Notes under the pieces: model-generated
The model's database searches: none
Told to the model about the DNA's origin: nothing
Seen by the model: only the letters and a program-made list of their open reading frames with translations
Origin: DASWED01 sp036394995
GTDB lineage: Bacteria > Actinomycetota > UBA4738 > JACQTL01
Direction of reading: 5' to 3'
Assembly (NCBI GenBank): GCA_036394995.1
Contig: DASWED010000093.1
Location: 1 to 60,202 of the forward strand
DNA length: 60,202 bases
Shown: positions 15,709 to 24,287 of the stretch, in pieces
Numbering within the stretch: position 1 is the stretch's first letter
Layout of the letters: each line of letters opens with the position of its first letter
Made by a program: the position numbers and the translations under genes

Positions 15709-17715
15709 GTGGCGGGCTTCCGGTTGTCTCGGCGGGTCCGGCGGGTGCTGGTTCGTCTCGCCCCCTGGGTGTGTCCGCCGGAGGTGGCGGAGCTCGGGCT
15801 GGTCGAGCCGGTGGTGGACCACGTGGAGCTCAGCCTGGGGTCGTTCCCGGCCGGGTTGCGGCTCGCGCTCGTCGGGGTGGTGCGGGCGCTCGGCGCGACG
15901 GCCCTGGTCGGGCGGCGCTCGCCGGGGGAGCAGTTCGTCCGGTGGTTCTCCGCCAGGAGCCGGCTCCGGCGCACGGCGGCCCGGGGGATCAAGGCGCTGT
16001 TCGCGCTGGCGTTCTACGAGCAGCCCGGGGTCAGGGAACGGATGGGGTACCGGCCGGATGACTGGATCGCGCGGGCCTCCGCCCGTCGGCTCCAGCTGTA
16101 CTCGCCGGACATCCGGCAGCACCAACGGGACCTGATCCGGCCCGACCCGCTCGTCGTCGCCTCGCCCGTGCGGCCGCCGCCGGGCATCCGCGCGGGTGGG
16201 ATCTCCAGCGCCACGGAATGGCGGGCGCCATCCGGCCGGCGGCCGGTGGAGATGGACTGCGACGTGGTGGTCGTCGGCTCGGGCGCCGGCGGCGCCGTGG
16301 TGGCGGCGGAGCTGGCCGAGGCCGGGCTCGACGTGGTCGTGCTGGAGGAGGGGGGCCACCACGTCACGGAGGAGTTCACGACGGACTCCTCGGCGATGGT
16401 CCGGATGATGTACCGGGACGGCGGCGCCGCGTTCGCCCGGGGGACGCCGCCGGTGCAGTTCGCGGAGGGGCGGTGCGTCGGCGGTTCGACCGTGGTGAAC
16501 GGCGCGATGAGCTGGCGAACCCCGGAGCGCGTCCTTGAGCGGTGGGTTCGCGACGAGGGCGTCGAAGGGGCCTCCCCCCAGGAGATGGACCGGTTCTTCG
16601 CGCGCGTCGAGCGCTTCCTCTCCGTGGCCCCCCAGGATCCCGGCTCGATCGGCCGGGACAACGAGCTGCTCCGGGAGGGGGCCGAACGGATGGGGTGGCG
16701 CGTGGCCGGCAACCGCCGGGCCCAGGTCCACTGCGCCGGGTGCAACGTCTGCACGTACGGGTGCCCCACGGGGGCCAAACAGTCCGCGCTGGTCTCCTAC
16801 CTCCCCCGGGCCGCCCACTTCGGGGCCCGCATCCACGCGGACGCGCGGGTCGAGCGCGTGCTGTTCGATCGCGGGCGGGCGGCCGGGGTCTCCGGGCGCG
16901 TCGTCGAACGCGAGGGTGGTCGCGGTTCGCCATTCACGGTCCGGGCCCGCGCCACGTTCGTCTGTGCGGGTGCGATCCAGACCCCCATCCTGTTGACCCG
17001 GTCCGGCGTCCGGTCGGCCTCGGGGCGGCTGGGGCGGAACCTGTCGCTGCATCCGAACGCCCGGGTGGTGGCGTTCTTCGACGAGGACGTGCTGGGGTTC
17101 CAGGGGGCCCACCAGGCTTACCAGGTCCGGGAGTTCGAGGATCAGGGCCTGATCATGGCGGCGGTGAACCTCCCGCCCGGACTCCTGGCCGCGTCGCTCC
17201 CGCAGTACGGGCGGGCCATGGGCGAGACCATGGAGGACTACGACCGGATCGTCACGGCCGGCGTCCTGGTGGAGGACACGAGCACCGGGCGCGTGCGCCC
17301 GAGGGGCGGCGGGGCGGCCGTCACGTACGCGCTGAACGACGCCGACGCCGCCATCATCGTGCGGGGGGTCGCGCTCCTGTCGGAGGCCCTGTTCGCCGCC
17401 GGGGCCCGCCGGGTCCTGCTCCCGTTCGAAGGAGTGCCGGATCTGGTCCGCCCCGACGACGCCCGGGCCCTCCAGGAGCGGAGGATCCCCAAGGCGTCGA
17501 TGGAGCTGTTCACGGTGCACATGATGGGGACCGCGGCCATGGGCGGGGACCCGGCGCGCCACGTGTGCGATCCCCACGGCCGGGTGTTCGGCGCCGAGGG
17601 GCTCCTCGTGTCCGACGCCAGCCTGTTCCCCACTCCGGTGGGGGTGAATCCGATGGAGACGATCATGGCCCTGGCCACCCGCAACGCCGAGCGGTTCCTG
17701 GAGACCGGGGCCTGA
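15709..17715 (+). CDS. GMC-family FAD-dependent oxidoreductase (long-chain alcohol/cholesterol oxidase-like)
   Basis: 668 residues. An N-terminal helical extension of about 180 residues precedes the FAD-binding GSGAGGAVVAAELAEAG motif. Then come VGGSTVVNGAMSWRTP, the Cys-rich CAGCNVCTYGCPTGAKQS segment, and the C-terminal catalytic and FAD region HMMGTAAMGG and FPTPVGVNPMETIMALA. The N-terminal helical block is typical of the long-chain fatty alcohol oxidase branch of GMC enzymes, which are membrane-associated. GTG 15709 is preferred because a -10 box lies just upstream; GTG 15667 is possible. Transcribed alone and divergent from the patatin. Substrate not determined. Confidence 0.85.
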   Translation: MAGFRLSRRVRRVLVRLAPWVCPPEVAELGLVEPVVDHVELSLGSFPAGLRLALVGVVRALGATALVGRRSPGEQFVRWFSARSRLRRTAARGIKALFALAFYEQPGVRERMGYRPDDWIARASARRLQLYSPDIRQHQRDLIRPDPLVVASPVRPPPGIRAGGISSATEWRAPSGRRPVEMDCDVVVVGSGAGGAVVAAELAEAGLDVVVLEEGGHHVTEEFTTDSSAMVRMMYRDGGAAFARGTPPVQFAEGRCVGGSTVVNGAMSWRTPERVLERWVRDEGVEGASPQEMDRFFARVERFLSVAPQDPGSIGRDNELLREGAERMGWRVAGNRRAQVHCAGCNVCTYGCPTGAKQSALVSYLPRAAHFGARIHADARVERVLFDRGRAAGVSGRVVEREGGRGSPFTVRARATFVCAGAIQTPILLTRSGVRSASGRLGRNLSLHPNARVVAFFDEDVLGFQGAHQAYQVREFEDQGLIMAAVNLPPGLLAASLPQYGRAMGETMEDYDRIVTAGVLVEDTSTGRVRPRGGGAAVTYALNDADAAIIVRGVALLSEALFAAGARRVLLPFEGVPDLVRPDDARALQERRIPKASMELFTVHMMGTAAMGGDPARHVCDPHGRVFGAEGLLVSDASLFPTPVGVNPMETIMALATRNAERFLETGA

Positions 17716-17724
17716 CGGTCCGGT

Positions 17725-18306
17725 TCAGGTGGGCTCGCCGCGGCACAGCACGAACCAGTTGTCCATGGGCCTGCCCCGCTTGGTGGCGCGGCCGACCGAG
17801 ACGTGGCGGCTGACCCCCCGCAGGACGTCCCGCGTTCCCCCGTACACGAACCGGCCCCGCGCCGACGAGTTCGGCCTGATCGGGGGCCAGGCCTGGGGCT
17901 TCTCCGGGGGCACCTCGAGGTAGTCGACGAGGACCTCGCCGGACCCGTGGGGCCTGGCCACGAAGTAGCCCGGTCCGGTCATCCACCGCACCGAGTGCTC
18001 GTTGTAGCCCCACAGGACGCCGCCTCGTTCGCTCGGCCGGCAGAACCGCTTCTCGAAGATCCGGAACACCGGCAGCGAGTTCCGCCCGTGATGGATCACC
18101 TCGGCCAGCGGGGGCGTCGCCGGCGGGACGAAGTCGTCCAGCGTGACCGGTTTCGTTCCCGCCGCCGCCTCGAACAGCCGAGCCTGTTCGCTCCGGGAGA
18201 GCTCGCGGACGGATCGGATCCTGGCGGCGTCGTCCAGCCCGTCCAGGTACCGGGCCAGCCCGGCGACGTCGAGTCCCGCCGCCGAGAGGTGGTCATGGAT
18301 GGGCAT
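17725..18306 (-). CDS. Conserved unknown protein
   Basis: 193 residues. No function recognised. The N-terminal 70 residues are helical. The rest is rich in aromatic and polar pairs (WGYNEHSVRWMTGPGYFVA, VLVDYLEVPPEKP, FVYGGTRDVLRGVSRHVSVG, NWFVLCRGEPT), suggesting a compact beta-rich enzyme-like fold. No signal peptide or membrane span. ATG 18306 has a TACACT box ten bases upstream, consistent with leaderless expression. It ends nine bases from the convergent GMC gene. Confidence 0.75.
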   Translation of the reverse strand: MPIHDHLSAAGLDVAGLARYLDGLDDAARIRSVRELSRSEQARLFEAAAGTKPVTLDDFVPPATPPLAEVIHHGRNSLPVFRIFEKRFCRPSERGGVLWGYNEHSVRWMTGPGYFVARPHGSGEVLVDYLEVPPEKPQAWPPIRPNSSARGRFVYGGTRDVLRGVSRHVSVGRATKRGRPMDNWFVLCRGEPT

Positions 18307-18316
18307 GACGGTTCGG

Positions 18317-18322
18317 AGTGTA
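18317..18322 (-). promoter_or_regulatory. -10 box TACACT for the unknown gene starting at 18306
   Basis: On the minus strand TACACT is separated from ATG 18306 by ten bases, with no ribosome binding site between. Leaderless start inferred. Confidence 0.5.
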
Positions 18323-18421
18323 CGGCCCTCCTCGCGGCGGCCGGAAGGCCGGGGAGGGGAAGTAGACTTGCGCGTCGAGGGGCGAGCACCCTTCCCACCT
18401 GCGGAGACCTGGAGGCTTGGC

Positions 18422-18643
18422 ATGAACGAGGACGACCGGACCTGGGAGGGCGTGCTGATCTACGAGGTCGTCGCGAAGCTCCAGAGCACCTCGGACCAGC
18501 CGATGAGCACCGACCCGGAGCAGGAGGGGGCCCGGCTGCGACAGGTCGTCGAGGACGCGCTCCGGTCCGACGCCGCCCGGGGGCAGTTCGAGGTCGGCGA
18601 GGTCCGGTTCGCCGGCGCCAGGGGCTCCACGCGGTACAACTGA
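18422..18643 (+). CDS. Small acidic unknown protein
   Basis: 73 residues: MNEDDRTWEGVLIYEVVAKL, then a Ser/Thr/Glu-rich middle and a final FEVGEVRFAGARGSTRYN. No family recognised. A GGAGACCTGGAGG stretch lies just before the ATG, supporting the start. The TAGACT at about 18364 could be its -10 box. The composition and codon bias fit a real gene, but without a homologue the call is moderate. Confidence 0.6.
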   Translation: MNEDDRTWEGVLIYEVVAKLQSTSDQPMSTDPEQEGARLRQVVEDALRSDAARGQFEVGEVRFAGARGSTRYN

Positions 18644-18758
18644 CTGCGATACACTGCGTGTCTGGCCCAGAGAGCCGCCAGGTCCCACCGTTCGATCCCA
18701 ACTCCCCGGTCGCCGATGGACGCCGCTGCATGGCGGCTGCAGACCGAGGAGATGTCGC

Positions 18759-19697
18759 ATGGCCCACACGCCCGGGGTTCCCACCCCTGATCTGCTCGCC
18801 GAGCTCCAGCCCCTCGTCGGATCGTCGATGGACCGGCACCTCAAGGCCACCACGGAGTGGTTCCCGCACGAGTACGTCCCGTACGAGGAGGGCCGGAACT
18901 TCCTCGACGAGCCGTGGACGCCGTCGGACAGCCGTCTCGACGACGTGGCGCAGACCGCGCTCGAGGTGAACCTCCTGACCGAGGACAACCTCCCCTACTA
19001 CCACCTGGCCATCTGGGAGATGTTCGGGAACGACGGCCCGTGGGCGGAGTGGATCCGGCGGTGGACGGCCGAGGAGGGCCGCCACGCGATCGTCCTTCGG
19101 GACTACCTCACGGTCACGCGCGGGATCGACCCGGTGGCCCTGGAGCGGGGCCGGATGGACCAGGTCTCCCGGGGCTACTACTTCGAAGGCGACATGAGCC
19201 CCCTGGACGGGCTGGTCTACACCACCCTCCAGGAGCTCGCCACCAGGATCTCCCATCGCAACACCGGGACGTTCACCGAGGACCCGCTCATCGAGAAGCT
19301 CACGGCCAGGATCGCCGTGGACGAGAACCTCCACTACGTCTTCTACCGCGACGTCGCGTCCGGCGCGATCGAGATGGACCCCTCCGCCATGGTGCTCGCG
19401 ATGCGCCGGCAGGTGATCGGCTTCTCGATGCCCGGGTTGGAGATCCCGGAGTTCCGCCAGAAGGCCATCACGATCGCGAACGCCGGCATCTACGACCTCC
19501 GCATTCACCACGACCAGGTGCTGGTGCCCGTCCTGTACCGGCAGTGGAAGCTCGACGAGCTGACGGGGCTGACCGACGACGCCGAACGCGCCCGCGACGA
19601 GATCCGCGACTTCGTGGCGATGGTCGACGCAACGGCCCAGCGCTTCGAGGCGAAGAGGGTCGCGCGCGCCGCCGTGGCATCCGCCGCCGGTCGCTGA
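18759..19697 (+). CDS. Soluble acyl-ACP desaturase (DesA/type 2 fatty acid desaturase)
   Basis: 312 residues. The di-iron ligands of the ferritin-like acyl-[acyl-carrier-protein] desaturases are visible: LLTEDNLPYYH (first Glu), EEGRHAIVL (Glu-x-x-His), a Glu in TLQELATRISH, and DENLHYVFY (Glu-x-x-His). The C-terminal part is helical and family-typical. It inserts a double bond into acyl chains bound to ACP using O2 and reduced ferredoxin; in Mycobacterium the DesA proteins act in mycolic and unsaturated fatty acid synthesis. A TACACT box at about 18652 is a likely promoter. Single-gene unit. Confidence 0.9.
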   Translation: MAHTPGVPTPDLLAELQPLVGSSMDRHLKATTEWFPHEYVPYEEGRNFLDEPWTPSDSRLDDVAQTALEVNLLTEDNLPYYHLAIWEMFGNDGPWAEWIRRWTAEEGRHAIVLRDYLTVTRGIDPVALERGRMDQVSRGYYFEGDMSPLDGLVYTTLQELATRISHRNTGTFTEDPLIEKLTARIAVDENLHYVFYRDVASGAIEMDPSAMVLAMRRQVIGFSMPGLEIPEFRQKAITIANAGIYDLRIHHDQVLVPVLYRQWKLDELTGLTDDAERARDEIRDFVAMVDATAQRFEAKRVARAAVASAAGR

Positions 19698-19748
19698 CAG
19701 GGCGCGTCGGAGCCGGACACGTCCGGGCTTCCCGGGAATGGTTGCTGG

Positions 19749-19754
19749 TACACT
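19749..19754 (+). promoter_or_regulatory. -10 box TACACT upstream of the zinc-ribbon/groESL genes
   Basis: TACACT lies 118 bases before the small zinc-ribbon gene. A GTAGGC/GCCTAC hairpin (19763-19779) follows at the probable transcript start. It could drive the zinc-ribbon gene and groES-groEL together. No CIRCE or HAIR operator was found here. Confidence 0.4.
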
Positions 19755-19872
19755 CGATGCACGTAGGCATCCCGCCTACCATTCGCGCCGAGCGACCGAC
19801 TCGTGGCCATCTGGCTCCCAAGCCACCGGCCCTTCGCCCCTCTCGAATCGAGGAGCAACGAGGGAGGTCGAC

Positions 19873-20052
19873 ATGGTGCACTGCCCGGTCTGTCTCGCAG
19901 TTCAGGTCGTCTTCGTCGTGAGTCCGCGGCGCACCAGTTGCCCCTATTGCGGGGCGTCATGGACGCAGGACGACGGCCGGCAGACGACGATCGATCGCTC
20001 CCAGCTCCGCCTGCCATCTCCGCCGGTTTCCCTCGGAGCCGCCCTCCCCTGA
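19873..20052 (+). CDS. Small zinc-ribbon protein upstream of groES
   Basis: 59 residues. HCPVC near the N-terminus and SCPYCG about 20 residues on give a four-Cys zinc ribbon (C4, C7, C23, C26); the remainder is polar with a proline-rich end. AGGGAGG precedes the ATG at good spacing. The groES start is 70 bases downstream with no terminator between, so it may be cotranscribed with the chaperonin genes. Function unknown; stress or redox sensing would be speculation. Confidence 0.6.
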   Translation: MVHCPVCLAVQVVFVVSPRRTSCPYCGASWTQDDGRQTTIDRSQLRLPSPPVSLGAALP

Positions 20053-20121
20053 GAGGCCGCTCACAGGGGCGGGCACGAACCAGGCACCAGGCACGATCGA
20101 GGCACCGGGAAGGACAGGGCA

Positions 20122-20436
20122 ATGGGCACGACGTTCGCACTGAAGCCGCTGGATGACCGCATCGCGGTCCATCCCAGCGAGGAGGATCAGACGACGGCCT
20201 CGGGCATCGTGATCCCGGACACCGCCAAGGAGAAGCCCCAGGAGGGCGAGGTCATGGCGGTGGGCCCGGGTCGGTTCGAGGACGGGCAACGCATCCCGAT
20301 GGACGTGAGCGTCGGCGACACGGTCATCTACTCGAAGTACGGGGGCACCGAGGTCAAGGTGGAGGGCGAGGAATACCTCCTCCTCTCCGCCCGCGACGTG
20401 CTCGCCGTCATCAGCTCAGCGAGGAAGGCGTCATGA
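20122..20436 (+). CDS. groES: Co-chaperonin GroES
   Basis: 104 residues, the normal size. The fold markers are LKPLDDRIAVHPSEEDQTTA, the mobile-loop GIVIPDTAKEKP, VGPGRFEDGQR, GDTVIYSKYGGTEVK and EEYLLLSARDVLAVI. It caps the GroEL ring in ATP-dependent folding of cytoplasmic proteins. The TGA overlaps the groEL ATG by four bases (ATGA), so the two are translationally coupled. Confidence 0.97.
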   Translation: MGTTFALKPLDDRIAVHPSEEDQTTASGIVIPDTAKEKPQEGEVMAVGPGRFEDGQRIPMDVSVGDTVIYSKYGGTEVKVEGEEYLLLSARDVLAVISSARKAS

Positions 20437-22049
20437 CAGCGAAGGTATTGAAGTTCGACGAAGAGGCCCGTCGGGCCCTCGAGGCCGGCGTGAGCAAGCT
20501 CGCGGACGCCGTGTCGATCACGCTCGGCCCGAAGGGCCGCAACGTCGTGCTCGACAAGAAGTGGGGATCCCCCACCATCACGAACGACGGAGTGACGATC
20601 GCCAAGGAGATCGAGCTGGAGGATCCGTTCGAGAACATGGGCGCCCAGCTCGCCAAGGAGGTCGCCACCAAGACCAACGACGTCGCCGGTGACGGCACCA
20701 CCACGGCGACGGTCCTGGCGCGGGCCATGGTCCACAACGGGATGCGAAACGTCGCCGCGGGGGCCAATCCGATGGCCCTGAAGCGGGGCATCGAGCGTGC
20801 CGTGGATGCGGCCGTGGCGCACATCGGAAAGCAGGCCCACGACGTCGACGGCAGGGAGGACATCGCCCACGTGGCCGCCCTGTCGGCGGCCGACGGATCC
20901 ATCGGCGACTCGATCGCCGAGGCGTTCGAGAAGGTCGGCAAGGACGGGGTCATCACCGTCGAGGAGTCGCAGACGTTCGGCATCGAGCTCGAGTTCGTCG
21001 AGGGGATGCAGTTCGACAAGGGCTACATCTCGCCGTACTTCGTGACCGACACCGAGGCCATGGAGGCGCGGCTCGAGGAGCCCCGCATCCTGCTGGTCGG
21101 CGGGAAGGTCTCGAGGGTCAAGGACCTCCTGCCCGTGCTGGAGCGCGTGATGGAGGCCGGGAAGCCGCTCCTGATCGTGGCCGAGGACGTCGACAGCGAG
21201 GCGCTGGCCACCCTCGTGGTGAACAAGATCCGGGGCACGTTCTCCGCCGTCGCGGTGAAGGCCCCCGGGTTCGGCGATCGCCGCAAGGCGATGTTGCAGG
21301 ACATGGCCATCCTCACCGGTGGCCAGGTCATCTCCGAGGAGGTCGGGCTGAAGCTCGAGAACACCTCATTGGACCTCCTGGGCTCCGCGCGCAAGGTCAT
21401 CGTGACCAAGGACGACACCACGGTCGTCGAGGGCCAGGGCGACCCCGAGGAGATCAAGGGCCGCGTGGCCCAGCTCAAGGCCGAGATCGAGAAGACCGAC
21501 TCCGACTACGACCGCGAGAAGTTGCAGGAGCGCCTGGCCAAGCTGTCCGGCGGCGTCGCGGTGATCAAGGTCGGGGCGGCCACCGAGGTCGAGCTGAAGG
21601 AGAAGAAGCACCGAATCGAGGACGCCGTGTCCGCGACGCGTGCGGCCATCGAGGAGGGCACGGTCCCGGGCGGCGGTGTGGCCCTGATCCGAGCCGAGGA
21701 GGCCATCGACGTCGACAGCCTCGGTCTCTCGGGGGACGAGGCGACCGGCGCGCTGATCGTTCGCCATTCGCTGCAGGAGCCGGCGAAGCTGATCGCCGGC
21801 AACGCCGGGTTCGAGGGCGCCGTCGTGGTGGAGCGCATCCGCGGCGAGTCCGAGGCCACGGGCTTCAACGCGGCCACCGGTCAGTGGGAGGACCTCAGGA
21901 AGACCGGGATCATCGACCCGGCCAAGGTCACCCGTTCCGCCCTCCAGAACGCGGCATCCGTCGCGGCGCTGGTGCTGACCACCGAGTGCGCCATCGTGGA
22001 GAAGCCGGAACGGGCTCAGAGCCCCGGCGACTACGGCCAGATGGAGTAG
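20433..22049 (+). CDS. groEL: Chaperonin GroEL (60 kDa)
   Basis: 538 residues. Signature stretches are TLGPKGRNVVLDKKWGSP, the ATPase segment DVAGDGTTTATVLARAMV, KAPGFGDRRKAMLQD, GGVAVIKVGAATEVELKEKK and EEGTVPGGGVALIRAEEA. The C-terminus ends GDYGQME and lacks the flexible Gly-Gly-Met repeats that usually line the cavity floor. It is coupled to groES and followed by a strong terminator hairpin. Forms the double-ring folding chamber in the cytoplasm. Confidence 0.97.
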   Translation: MTAKVLKFDEEARRALEAGVSKLADAVSITLGPKGRNVVLDKKWGSPTITNDGVTIAKEIELEDPFENMGAQLAKEVATKTNDVAGDGTTTATVLARAMVHNGMRNVAAGANPMALKRGIERAVDAAVAHIGKQAHDVDGREDIAHVAALSAADGSIGDSIAEAFEKVGKDGVITVEESQTFGIELEFVEGMQFDKGYISPYFVTDTEAMEARLEEPRILLVGGKVSRVKDLLPVLERVMEAGKPLLIVAEDVDSEALATLVVNKIRGTFSAVAVKAPGFGDRRKAMLQDMAILTGGQVISEEVGLKLENTSLDLLGSARKVIVTKDDTTVVEGQGDPEEIKGRVAQLKAEIEKTDSDYDREKLQERLAKLSGGVAVIKVGAATEVELKEKKHRIEDAVSATRAAIEEGTVPGGGVALIRAEEAIDVDSLGLSGDEATGALIVRHSLQEPAKLIAGNAGFEGAVVVERIRGESEATGFNAATGQWEDLRKTGIIDPAKVTRSALQNAASVAALVLTTECAIVEKPERAQSPGDYGQME

Positions 22050-22077
22050 GGCCGGCCGAGATCGGAGTCATGCGCGC

Positions 22078-22113
22078 GAGAGCGAGGGTCCGGGCGACCG
22101 GGCCCTCGCTCTC
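22078..22113 (+). terminator. Strong hairpin terminator after groEL
   Basis: GAGAGCGAGGG (22078-22088) pairs with CCCTCGCTCTC (22103-22113). Inside, CCGG pairs with CCGG around a GCGA tetraloop, and one T-G wobble bridges the two stems, making a 16-bp stem. It sits between convergent groEL and VOC genes and may serve both. Confidence 0.85.
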
Positions 22114-22121
22114 CTCAGCGG

Positions 22122-22454
22122 TCATTCCAGGGCCAGCCCGAAGGGGCTTCCCTCGCTGTCCCGGCAGACGCTCCAGCGCTCGCCGGGGTGGATGACGTCG
22201 CCCCCGAGGTCTCGGACCCTCCGCAGGGCCGCGTGCATGTCCGGGACGGAGAGGTACGGGAGGGAGACCCGGTCGCCGGGGCCCGTGCCCCGAGGGTGCA
22301 GCCCCAGCGCGGGTCCGTCCCCGGGGGTCTGCCAGCCCTCGCCCTGACCCTCGTCCCGGGCCCGGAGCTCGACACCCAGCAGCCCCCTCCAGAATGCGAG
22401 CGCCCGGTCCGCGTCGTCGGCCGGGAACTCCACCAGCCGGATCGGTGTGGTCAT
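22122..22454 (-). CDS. VOC-superfamily (glyoxalase/bleomycin-resistance-like) protein
   Basis: 110 residues, one VOC domain: IRLVEFPADDADRALAFWRG, then RVSLPYLSVPDMHAALRRVR, LGGDVIHPGERWSVCRDSEG and the end SPFGLALE. The fold is built from paired beta-alpha-beta-beta-beta units and often binds a metal. Conserved E in VEFPADD could be a ligand. Members range from glyoxalases to antibiotic-binding proteins, so no substrate is assigned. The ATG has a TACACT box eight bases upstream. Confidence 0.82.
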   Translation of the reverse strand: MTTPIRLVEFPADDADRALAFWRGLLGVELRARDEGQGEGWQTPGDGPALGLHPRGTGPGDRVSLPYLSVPDMHAALRRVRDLGGDVIHPGERWSVCRDSEGSPFGLALE

Positions 22455-22462
22455 GTCCCCGG

Positions 22463-22468
22463 AGTGTA
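22463..22468 (-). promoter_or_regulatory. -10 box TACACT for the VOC gene
   Basis: Minus-strand TACACT lies eight bases before ATG 22454 with no Shine-Dalgarno sequence between. Predicted leaderless. Confidence 0.5.
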
Positions 22469-22514
22469 CGGCCGGCCGGCGCCGGGGCGGCTCGCCCGGC
22501 GGCGGGACCGCTGC

Positions 22515-22520
22515 TACCGT
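22515..22520 (+). promoter_or_regulatory. -10 box TACCGT for the amidohydrolase gene
   Basis: TACCGT ends eight bases before GTG 22529. Together with the oppositely oriented box at 22463 it makes a compact divergent leaderless promoter pair. Confidence 0.45.
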
Positions 22521-22528
22521 GCCGCTCC

Positions 22529-24199
22529 GTGGCGGACGCGGAGCTGCTGCTGACCGGTGGGCCGGTGGTGACGATGGACCGGGCGTCCCCGCGGGCCGAA
22601 GCGGTGGCCGTGTCCGGTGGCCGCATCGTCGCAGTGGGCGGTTCCGACGAGCTCGCGGATCTCGCCGGCGGTGACACCCGGGTGGTCGCTCTCTCCGGCC
22701 GGATGGTGGTGCCCGGGTTCCAGGACGCGCACGTGCACCCGCCGAGCTCCGGGCTGGAGCGCCTCCGCTGCGACCTGCACGACATCGCGGGAGCCGGCGC
22801 AGTGCTGGACGCCGTCCGGCGGTACGCGCTGACCCATCCCGACGCGGCGTGGGTGCTGGGCGGGGGATGGCGGCTCCCGGACTTCCCGGGCGGTACGCCG
22901 CACCGGTCGATGCTCGATGACGTCACCGGGGACCGGCCGGCGTACCTGACGAATCGCGACGGGCACGGGGCCTGGGTGAACACCGCCGCTCTGCAGTTGG
23001 CGGGGATCGCCGCCGGCACGCCCGATCCACCGGACGGTCGCATCGAACGCGATCCGGATGGCGTGCCCAGCGGGACGCTCCACGAGGGGGCCATGGACCT
23101 GGTGGAGCGACTCGCGCCCGCGACGACGGCCGCCGAGTGGCGGGCCGCCACGATGGAGGCCCAGGCGTTCCTCCATTCGCTGGGGATCACGGCCTGGCAG
23201 GACGCGTGGGTGCTGCCCGCGAACCAGGAGGCGTACCTCGCGCTCGACCGCGAGGGCCTGCTCACCGCCCGGGTGGTGGGAGGACTGTGGTGGGACCGGG
23301 ATCGGGGGCTGGAGCAGATTCTGGAGCTGGTGGAGCGCCGGGAAGCCTCAGGGGGAGGGTTCCCCTGGCCGGCCTCCGGCACCCGGAGGTTCCGGGCCGG
23401 AACGGTGAAGATCATGCAGGACGGCATCTGCGAGAACTTCACGGCCGGGGTGCTGGAGCCGTACCTCGATGCGGCGACCGGCCGGCCGACCGACCGCCGC
23501 GGGCTGTCGTTCGTGGACCCCGGGCTCCTCGCCGAGGCGGTGGCCCGGCTGGACTCGGAGGGGTTCCAGGTGCACGTCCACGCGATCGGCGACCGGGCGG
23601 TCCGTGAGGCCCTCGACGCGTTCGAGCTCGCCGCGGCCCGGAACGGCCCCTCGACCATGCGCCACCACATCGCGCACCTCCAGGTGGTGGGTCCCGCGGA
23701 CGTCCCGCGGTTCGGCGCGCTCGGCGTCGTGGCGAACTGCCAGCCCTTCTGGGCCTGCCTCGACGACCAGATGCGCGACCTCAACGCGCCCATCCTGGGC
23801 CCCGAGCGGGTGGCCACGCAGTACCCGTTTCGATCGCTCCATCGGGCCGGGGCGAGGCTCGCGTTCGGCAGCGACTGGTCGGTGACCACCCCGGATCCGC
23901 TGGCCATCGTGCAGGTCGCGGTCACGCGGGTCCCGTTCGACGAGCCGGACGTCGAGCCGTTCCTTCCCGACGAGCGCCTCGACCTGGACGCCGCGCTCGA
24001 GGCAGCGACCGCCGGCTCGGCGTTCGTCAATCACCTCGACGAGCTCACCGGCGCCATCCGTCCGGGGATGGCGGCAGACCTCGCGGTGGTCGACCGGGAC
24101 ATCTTCGCGGTGGCGCCGATGGAGATCGGACGGGCTCGGGTGGACCTCACGCTCGCGAGGGGAGCGCCCGTGTTCGACCGGCACGGCGAGCTCCGCTGA
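22529..24199 (+). CDS. Amidohydrolase family 3 (YtcJ-like) metal-dependent hydrolase
   Basis: 556 residues. The N-terminal beta-sandwich (ELLLTGGPVVTMD...GRIVAVG) leads into the metal-site strand VPGFQDAHVHPPSSG. Later markers are GTVKIMQDG, FQVHVHAIGDRAVREALDAFE, MRHHIAHLQVVGPADV, AFGSDWSVTTPDPL and the C-terminal GAIRPGMAADLAVVDRDIF. These belong to YtcJ-type amidohydrolases, which hydrolyse C-N bonds with one or two metals. GTG 22529 is preferred because the conserved domain starts there and a -10 box sits just upstream. Substrate unknown. Confidence 0.87.
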   Translation: MADAELLLTGGPVVTMDRASPRAEAVAVSGGRIVAVGGSDELADLAGGDTRVVALSGRMVVPGFQDAHVHPPSSGLERLRCDLHDIAGAGAVLDAVRRYALTHPDAAWVLGGGWRLPDFPGGTPHRSMLDDVTGDRPAYLTNRDGHGAWVNTAALQLAGIAAGTPDPPDGRIERDPDGVPSGTLHEGAMDLVERLAPATTAAEWRAATMEAQAFLHSLGITAWQDAWVLPANQEAYLALDREGLLTARVVGGLWWDRDRGLEQILELVERREASGGGFPWPASGTRRFRAGTVKIMQDGICENFTAGVLEPYLDAATGRPTDRRGLSFVDPGLLAEAVARLDSEGFQVHVHAIGDRAVREALDAFELAAARNGPSTMRHHIAHLQVVGPADVPRFGALGVVANCQPFWACLDDQMRDLNAPILGPERVATQYPFRSLHRAGARLAFGSDWSVTTPDPLAIVQVAVTRVPFDEPDVEPFLPDERLDLDAALEAATAGSAFVNHLDELTGAIRPGMAADLAVVDRDIFAVAPMEIGRARVDLTLARGAPVFDRHGELR

Positions 24200-24287
24200 G
24201 CCCGCATCGCACGTTGCTATTGCGAAGGAACGTGGGTTTCTGCCCCGATGGGGTCGGTTGGTGCAGGTACGCCAGGGGGGTGTGCAT

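Noticed and set aside
20053..20121. CIRCE or HAIR heat-shock operator before groES
   Set aside because: Neither the TTAGCACTC/GAGTGCTAA pair nor the CTTGAGT/ACTCAAG pair was found in the 70-base gap or just upstream of the zinc-ribbon gene.
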